Positions 59,006 to 64,000 of a stretch of 64,000 nucleotides of DNA are shown here, piece by piece. The DNA is from CAYNWK01 sp964400875 (GTDB lineage: Bacteria; Chloroflexota; Anaerolineae; Anaerolineales; UBA4823), in the NCBI GenBank assembly GCA_964400875.1, contig CAYNWK010000008.1, positions 1 to 64,000 of the forward strand. The letters run 5' to 3'. Position 1 is the stretch's first letter; every line of letters begins with the position of its first letter. Made by a program: the position numbers and the translations under genes. A model generated the notes under the pieces. The model saw only the letters and a program-made list of their open reading frames with translations. It was not told where the DNA came from and did no database searches.

Positions 59006-59031
59006 ACCTCCTTGTTTTCGAATAATATTTG

Positions 59032-59070
59032 GGTGTTGTTGGGGCGGATCTCATCCGCCCCAACAACACC
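59032..59070. repeat. Perfect inverted repeat in the operon (hairpin family)
   Basis: Eighteen-base perfect arms with a CTC loop, between the formate-THF ligase stop and the corrinoid protein. No T tract follows on the transcribed strand, so it may stabilise or process the mRNA rather than end it. Confidence 0.75.
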
Positions 59071-59078
59071 GCTTCGAT

Positions 59079-60836
59079 TTAGAACAGGCCGACGACTTTG
59101 CCTTCCTCGTCCAGGTCAACGTCCATGAAGACCGGGCGGGAGGGCAGTCCGGGCATGGTGCGCATCTCTCCCACCAGCGGGTAGATGAAGCCCGCGCCGA
59201 CGCTGGCGCGCACCTCGCGGATCGGTACGACGAAGCCCGTGGGCACACCCTTCAAGTGCGGGTCGTGGCTAATGCTCAGGTGGGTCTTGGCCATGCAGAT
59301 CGGCAAGTTGCCGAAGCCGGCTTTCTCGTAAGCGGCGATCTGCTTTTCCGCCAGTGGAGCGTAATCGACGCCGTCAGCGCCATAGACCTTCTCGGTGATG
59401 GTTTCGATCTTCTGCTTGATCGAGTAGTCCAGTGGGTAGAGGAACTTGAAGTCGCTGGGTTGTTCGCAGGCATCGATGACCGCTTCGCCCAGCTCTACCG
59501 ATCCGGCGCCGCCCTGGGCCCAGTGGTTGGTAGGCACCGCAGCGTACGCGCCGGTTCCTTCCGCCAGCCGGCGCACCAGGTCGATCTCGGCTTTGGTGTC
59601 GTACTTGAATTGGTTGATGGCTACGACCACGGGGATGCCGTACTGGCGTGCGATGGAGATGTTCTTAGCCAGGTTGGCGAAGCCGTTCTCGACCAGTTCC
59701 AGGTTTTCTTCGGTGTAGGCCGAGTCCAGGTCCCTTCCAGCTACCACCCTGGGTCCGCCGCCGTGCATCTTCAGCGCCCGGATGGTGGCGACCATCACGA
59801 CCGCGTTGGGGATCAGGCCGGAGTAGCGGCATTTGATGTCGAAGAATTTCTCCATGCCGATGTCGGCCCCGAAACCGGACTCGGTGACCACGTAATCGGC
59901 CAGCTTGAGGGCGATCTGGTCGGCGATGATGCTGCTGTTGCCGTGGGCGATGTTGGCGAATGGCCCGGCGTGCACGAAGGCAGGCGTATCCTCCAGCGTC
60001 TGCATCAGGTTGGGCATGATCGCGTCTTTCATCAGCACGGTCATGGCGCCAGCCGCGCCCAGATCCTCGGCAGTCACCGGCTCACCGGCGGTGTTTTGCC
60101 CGATGACGATGCGGCTGAAACGCTCACGCATGTCCTGCAGGCTGGAGGTCAAGGCCAGAATCGCCATGACCTCGCTGGCGACCGAGATGTCAAAACCGCC
60201 CTGGCGGGGGAACCCGTCCACCCGGCTGCCCAGTCCCAAGACGATCTGGCGCAGGTTGCGGTCATTGACGTCCAGGACTCGGTTCCAGGTAATGCTGTAA
60301 GGTTCGATGTTCAGCGGGTCCAAACCAGTGACTTTTTTGAAGCGCTCGCCGTAGTTGCGTTCGTGCAGCATGCGAGCGTCGATGGCGGCAGCCAGCAGAT
60401 TGTTGGCTGCCGTGACCGCGTGGATGTCGCCAGTCAGGTGCAGGTTGAAATCCTCCATCGGCACCACCTGGCTGTAGCCGCCGCCGGCCGCGCCGCCCTT
60501 GATCCCGAATGTCGGTCCCTGGGAGGGCTGCCGGATGCAGGTAAACACGTTCTTGCCCAGGTGCGCGCCCATCGCCTGGCTGAGCCCTACCGTCGTGGTG
60601 GTCTTGCCCTCACCCAGCGGAGTGGGCGTGATGGCGGTGACGTCGATGTATTTGCCCTGGGGGCGATCCTTGAATTTCTTCAGCACGTCCAGGTGCACCT
60701 TGGCCTTGTATTTGCCGTAATAATCCAGATCGTCCTCACTCAAGCCGACGGATTCGGCCACCGCTTTGATCGGCCGCATCACGGCTGCCTGGGCGATCTC
60801 GATGTCACTGGGAACAGGGTGTTTGATCTCGATCAT
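59079..60836 (-). CDS. fhs: Formate-tetrahydrofolate ligase
   Basis: A 585-residue formyl-THF synthetase of normal length. It has the ATP site TPLGEGKTTTTVGLSQAMG, QPSQGPTFGIKGGAAGGGY and GPFANIAHGNSSIIAD. It interconverts formate, ATP and THF with 10-formyl-THF. In a methyl-oxidising pathway it would run in reverse to make ATP; in the reductive acetyl-CoA pathway it runs forward. The methylene-THF enzymes between it and the methyltransferase are not in the window. Confidence 0.95.
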   Translation of the reverse strand: MIEIKHPVPSDIEIAQAAVMRPIKAVAESVGLSEDDLDYYGKYKAKVHLDVLKKFKDRPQGKYIDVTAITPTPLGEGKTTTTVGLSQAMGAHLGKNVFTCIRQPSQGPTFGIKGGAAGGGYSQVVPMEDFNLHLTGDIHAVTAANNLLAAAIDARMLHERNYGERFKKVTGLDPLNIEPYSITWNRVLDVNDRNLRQIVLGLGSRVDGFPRQGGFDISVASEVMAILALTSSLQDMRERFSRIVIGQNTAGEPVTAEDLGAAGAMTVLMKDAIMPNLMQTLEDTPAFVHAGPFANIAHGNSSIIADQIALKLADYVVTESGFGADIGMEKFFDIKCRYSGLIPNAVVMVATIRALKMHGGGPRVVAGRDLDSAYTEENLELVENGFANLAKNISIARQYGIPVVVAINQFKYDTKAEIDLVRRLAEGTGAYAAVPTNHWAQGGAGSVELGEAVIDACEQPSDFKFLYPLDYSIKQKIETITEKVYGADGVDYAPLAEKQIAAYEKAGFGNLPICMAKTHLSISHDPHLKGVPTGFVVPIREVRASVGAGFIYPLVGEMRTMPGLPSRPVFMDVDLDEEGKVVGLF

Positions 60837-60850
60837 GGGTGATTTGCCTC

Positions 60851-61480
60851 CTAAAAATATCGTTTAATATTCTGGTGAAATCGTTGGATGTGTTGCAGCA
60901 TGGTCTCTTCAGCCAGTCGTGGATCGCCGGCCTCGATAGCAGATAAGATATCTAGGTGGGCTTCTACGTTCACTTCCTCGGATGCGGCGCTGTCCAGGGC
61001 CAGGTTCCAGATGCGCATGGAGAGGTTGTGCAGGTGTTCGAGCTCGTTTTTCAGGAACTTGTTTTGAGAGGCCTCGGCCAGCAGGCTGTGAAAGCGGCAG
61101 TCCAGGGTGATCAGCTGTTTCTTTTCCGAGGGGACATGCTGTTTGAACTCATCCGCCAAGGCCCGCAGCTGGACGAGCTGATCGGGCTTGATGCGTTGGG
61201 CGGCTAAACGAGCGCACAGCGGTTCCAGTTCCACACGCATTTCGTACAGCTGGATTAGGTCGGTGATGGCGATGTCCGAGATGAACATGCCGCGCCGGGG
61301 CGAAAGGACCACAAGGTTTTCCGCCTGCAGCCTTTTCAGGGCTTCCCGAATTGGCGTGCGGCCAATCCCGAGATGGTCCATCAATTGCGTCTCGGTGATC
61401 ACCGATCCCGGCTCCAATTGGAGCTGGATGATCTGGTCCTTGATGGCGTTATACGCCTTCTCGGCATCCGTGAGGTTCAT
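60851..61480 (-). CDS. GntR-family (FCD) transcriptional regulator 2
   Basis: A 209-residue regulator with the winged helix containing TQLMDHLGIGRTPIREALKR and an FCD domain (RFHSLLAEASQNKFLKNELE). It resembles regulator 1 in type. It lies directly upstream of the ligase gene, within the same run of genes. Confidence 0.88.
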   Translation of the reverse strand: MNLTDAEKAYNAIKDQIIQLQLEPGSVITETQLMDHLGIGRTPIREALKRLQAENLVVLSPRRGMFISDIAITDLIQLYEMRVELEPLCARLAAQRIKPDQLVQLRALADEFKQHVPSEKKQLITLDCRFHSLLAEASQNKFLKNELEHLHNLSMRIWNLALDSAASEEVNVEAHLDILSAIEAGDPRLAEETMLQHIQRFHQNIKRYF

Positions 61481-61514
61481 AGAATACTCTGCGCCTGGGC
61501 AACACTGAGGCGGT

Positions 61515-62384
61515 TTACCCCGCCTGTTTCTGCCGCTCGCGATAGGCTTTGATCCAATTCATGCCGTAATCGTCGAAACCCATGGACAGGTCGGCGGCTA
61601 AAACAGCGGTCATGATCTCGGTTACGAGCGGGTTGGTGATCGGGCAGGTCATGCCGGCGTGGATGGCCATGGCGATGAAGGTCGAGTTTATATATTTTCG
61701 ATCGGGCATGCCAAAAGAGATATTGCTGGCTCCCATGGTGATATTGACCCCGAACTCCTCAACCACCCGCTCGATGGTGTCCAGGGCGATGCGTCCGGCG
61801 CTGCTGTCTGCGCCCATGGTAAGCGCCAGCGGATCGACGACTACGTCTTCGGGTCCGATGCCCAGTTTCCCAGCGCGCTCGATGATCTTGCCAGCCACTT
61901 TTAAGCGGTCTTCGGCGGTTTCCGGGATGCCGCTGTCGTCCATGCACAGGCCGATCACAGCTGCGCCGTGTTCTTTGACCACCGGCAGAACTGCCTCGAG
62001 CGAGCGCTCTTCACCGTTAACTGAGTTGACCAGCGCCTTGCCCTCGTATAGAGAGAGCGCCGCGGCCAGTGCTTCCGGATCGGCGGTGTCGATGCACAGA
62101 GGCACCTCGACGGTTTCCATCACCGTGCGCATAACCTGCTGTAGCAGCTCGGGCTCGTCGGCGCCTGGTACGCCGGCGTTGACGTCCAGGATCGATGCCC
62201 CGGCGGCAACCTGGGAAGAGGCGTCCTGGCGGACGATATCGAAGTTGCCCTCCTGAAGGGCAGCCAGCACGGCTTTGCGGCCGGTGGGGTTGATGCGTTC
62301 ACCGATCACCACGGTCTGGCTGCCGCGCTGGATGTTGACGGTATTCGATTTGAAAGTGACTTGTGTGATCAGGTTTTCTGCCAT
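61515..62384 (-). CDS. Methyltetrahydrofolate:corrinoid methyltransferase
   Basis: A 289-residue pterin-binding TIM-barrel protein of the AcsE/MtgA type: VVIGERINPTGRKAVLAAL, SILDVNAGVPGADEPE, ALVNSVNGEE and TMGASNISFGMPDRKYIN. It would move methyl groups between the corrinoid proteins and tetrahydrofolate, and so link the MttB systems to folate metabolism. It is too short to be a full methionine synthase. Confidence 0.92.
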   Translation of the reverse strand: MAENLITQVTFKSNTVNIQRGSQTVVIGERINPTGRKAVLAALQEGNFDIVRQDASSQVAAGASILDVNAGVPGADEPELLQQVMRTVMETVEVPLCIDTADPEALAAALSLYEGKALVNSVNGEERSLEAVLPVVKEHGAAVIGLCMDDSGIPETAEDRLKVAGKIIERAGKLGIGPEDVVVDPLALTMGADSSAGRIALDTIERVVEEFGVNITMGASNISFGMPDRKYINSTFIAMAIHAGMTCPITNPLVTEIMTAVLAADLSMGFDDYGMNWIKAYRERQKQAG

Positions 62385-62427
62385 ACGGTTCCTCGCAAAG
62401 ATGTGATTTGATTAACTTGAGAACGAA

Positions 62428-63474
62428 TTAATCCGCGGCGGATGTTTCGCCGGCTCTCTCCCTGCGTGCGCGCCAGCGATCGCGCAGGGAATAGTACAGC
62501 TGGGCAAACCCGCCGGGATAAAAGATCATCACCAGGATGAGCAGCAAGCCGTAGAGCACCAGGTGCAGGCCGGGCAGATCGGAAAGGCTGGAGCGCAGCC
62601 ATTCGAAGAAGAAGATGAATGGGAAAGCTACGAAAGCCCCGCCCCAAATGCTGCCGCGCCCACCAACATAAGCGATGGCCAGGACCTCGACCGTTTTGGC
62701 GGTGAGCATGATCTGCGGGGTTAGGATGCCATAGTAGTGGGCATAAAAGCCGCCTAACCAGCCGGCAAAAGCGCAGGAAAGCGTGAAGTTAAACACCCGG
62801 TAATAAGTTGGGTTGACACCGGAGGCGCGGGCAGCATCGATATTCTGCCCGATGGCTTTGAAAGCCAGGCCGATATGGGAGTTGGTGACCCAGCGCAAGA
62901 CGAAGTAGGTGAACAACATCATCACCACGATGATGTAGAAATAGGGCATGTTGGAGGAGGTTTCCAGGAAGGTGGGAGTGTTCAATCCCAGCGGGCCGCG
63001 CGTAATGTTCACCAGGTTGCGGGCCAAGCCCAACAAGGCCAGACCTACGAACCAGGACATCAAGGCTACGAAGATGCCGCGCAGCCTCAAGGTCAAAATG
63101 CCGGTGAGTAAACCCAGAACGGCTGCGAAGGCAGCCCCGGCGAAGATCCCCAGCCAGGGGGTGATGCCGAAATTAACCGCCAGCAAGGCGGAGGTGTACG
63201 CGCCCACGCCTAAGAAGGCCGCAAAACCGAAGTTAACTACGCTGATGTAACCGGTGGTGAAATCGAAGGCGATAGCCTGAGCGGCAATCAAAGCGGCCCC
63301 GATCAACCAGCGCAGCAGGTGTTCTTGGTTAAACGGTGGGATAAAAGGAAGCAGCAGCAGCACGACGATCGTTGCCAGGCCTAGAGGGCTGATGCCCAGC
63401 ATGCTGGCGAGATAACGGATGCGGCTGGAAAAATCGCTGCTTTCCCGAACGCTTGCAGTTTCAGTCGTTTCCAC
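62428..63474 (-). CDS. Branched-chain-type ABC transporter permease (LivM-like)
   Basis: A 348-residue permease with about ten membrane spans and the BPD_transp_2 signature region (AFKAIGQNIDAARASGVNPT). Two hydrophilic tails of charged residues lie at the ends. LivM-type transporters also take up betaines, amides and urea, so import of a methylated substrate is plausible from its operon position. Confidence 0.9.
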   Translation of the reverse strand: METTETASVRESSDFSSRIRYLASMLGISPLGLATIVVLLLLPFIPPFNQEHLLRWLIGAALIAAQAIAFDFTTGYISVVNFGFAAFLGVGAYTSALLAVNFGITPWLGIFAGAAFAAVLGLLTGILTLRLRGIFVALMSWFVGLALLGLARNLVNITRGPLGLNTPTFLETSSNMPYFYIIVVMMLFTYFVLRWVTNSHIGLAFKAIGQNIDAARASGVNPTYYRVFNFTLSCAFAGWLGGFYAHYYGILTPQIMLTAKTVEVLAIAYVGGRGSIWGGAFVAFPFIFFFEWLRSSLSDLPGLHLVLYGLLLILVMIFYPGGFAQLYYSLRDRWRARRERAGETSAAD

Positions 63475-63486
63475 GTTGCACGTCCT

Positions 63487-64000
63487 TTACTGCTCGTGAA
63501 TACCCTTGACGACGCTGCCGAACAGGCCGGAGGGTTTTATCAATAAGATCACCATGACGATGGCGGTCGGAATAACATCCTCCCAGCCCGGGCCGATATA
63601 AAAGGAAGTCAGCGTTTGCAGCAGGGCGACGATAAACCCGCCCACCAGCGCGCCGGCGACGTTGCCCATGCCAACCAGGATGACGATGTACCAAGCGATG
63701 TACAGGGGTTTAAGCCCCACCGTCGGATAAGAGGGGAACAAGAACAGCAAGCTGCCGCCAGCCAGCGCGGCCAGGGCGCTGCTCAGGGCCAGGGTGAGAA
63801 CCTGGATGCGGTTCAAGTCGATGCCTACCATTAAGGAGCCGGTTTCATCCTGGGAGACAGCGCGAATGGCGCGGCCCGTGCGGGTGCGCCGCAAGAAGTA
63901 CCAGAAAACGGCCATCGTCAGGATGCCGAGCACGAAAACCACCGCCCGGTCTACGGAGATGGAGACGCCGAGAAAGTGAAGCCCAGGGAGATCCCAGTAG
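63487..64000 (-). CDS. Branched-chain-type ABC transporter permease (LivH-like), 5' end missing
   Basis: The frame is open to the right edge of the window and gives about 170 C-terminal residues of a LivH permease, with GRAIRAVSQDETGSLMVGID and AIVMVILLIKPSGLFG. It ends 12 bases before LivM. The start and any LivK, LivG and LivF genes lie outside the window. Confidence 0.88.
   Translation of the reverse strand, partial: YWDLPGLHFLGVSISVDRAVVFVLGILTMAVFWYFLRRTRTGRAIRAVSQDETGSLMVGIDLNRIQVLTLALSSALAALAGGSLLFLFPSYPTVGLKPLYIAWYIVILVGMGNVAGALVGGFIVALLQTLTSFYIGPGWEDVIPTAIVMVILLIKPSGLFGSVVKGIHEQ

Noticed and set aside
58938..60842. Long plus-strand frame of 634 codons
   Set aside because: It lies entirely opposite the formate-THF ligase and corrinoid genes; its Ala/His/Gly-rich composition is the usual shadow of a GC-rich coding strand.

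Overview
The window is about 64 kb of GC-rich DNA carrying roughly 70 genes, a low-complexity scaffold join with 10 Ns at 42471-42480, and no rRNA, tRNA, CRISPR array or transposase that I could recognise. The gene content suggests a Chloroflexota (Anaerolineae-like) bacterium from a draft or metagenome assembly. Pointers are LysM and DUF5666-type surface proteins, STAND ATPases with a Thr-Pro-rich stalk or TPR tail, an encapsulin-ferritin-like protein, aconitase X, and a large non-pyrrolysine MttB/corrinoid operon. The taxonomic call is an inference; there is no marker gene in the window.

Left part (1-25.4 kb): small metabolic and housekeeping genes, mostly in short operons. These include VOC and metallo-beta-lactamase-fold proteins, a sortase-like protein convergent with a four-LysM secreted protein, and a thioredoxin/GNAT protein next to a short-chain dehydrogenase. 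They continue with HEAT and DinB proteins, an EncFtn-like ferritin, a decayed alcohol dehydrogenase fragment, a lipid kinase-PHP-uracil DNA glycosylase cluster, and a metallothionein-like peptide. A group II PLP decarboxylase follows with three small coupled genes. An ECF sigma factor overlaps a very large putative anti-sigma/sensor protein, aconitase X is encoded as two overlapping genes, and a DUF5666-repeat surface protein, a PhnD-like binding protein and a membrane-anchored STAND ATPase close the section.

Middle part (25.4-46.6 kb): ferritin-like, P-loop kinase, GNAT and VOC genes; a 1325-residue AAA-TPR protein coupled to a small membrane protein; a TetR-controlled MFS exporter with matching operators at both promoters; a DUF4910-formyltransferase-MFS operon; a drug-type ABC exporter with a clear sigma-70 promoter; then the assembly gap. 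Right of the gap lie a VOC protein, a cyclase-family hydrolase, small membrane proteins, an acyltransferase and a methyltransferase.

Right part (46.6-64 kb): one uninterrupted minus-strand run of tightly packed genes that looks like a single operon or regulon for corrinoid-dependent methyl transfer. From upstream to downstream it encodes branched-chain-type ABC permeases, a methyl-THF:corrinoid methyltransferase, a GntR regulator, formate-THF ligase, two pairs of corrinoid protein plus MttB-family methyltransferase, a DUF1638 protein, two stand-alone HyuA-like ASKHA proteins, a second GntR regulator, a ferredoxin-domain corrinoid reactivator and an EamA exporter. The simplest model is uptake of one or more methylated compounds, demethylation by the two MttB proteins onto their corrinoid partners, transfer of the methyl group to tetrahydrofolate, and oxidation through formyl-THF to formate with ATP recovery. 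The substrates and the role of the two HyuA proteins are unknown. This is the best candidate for an undescribed system here.
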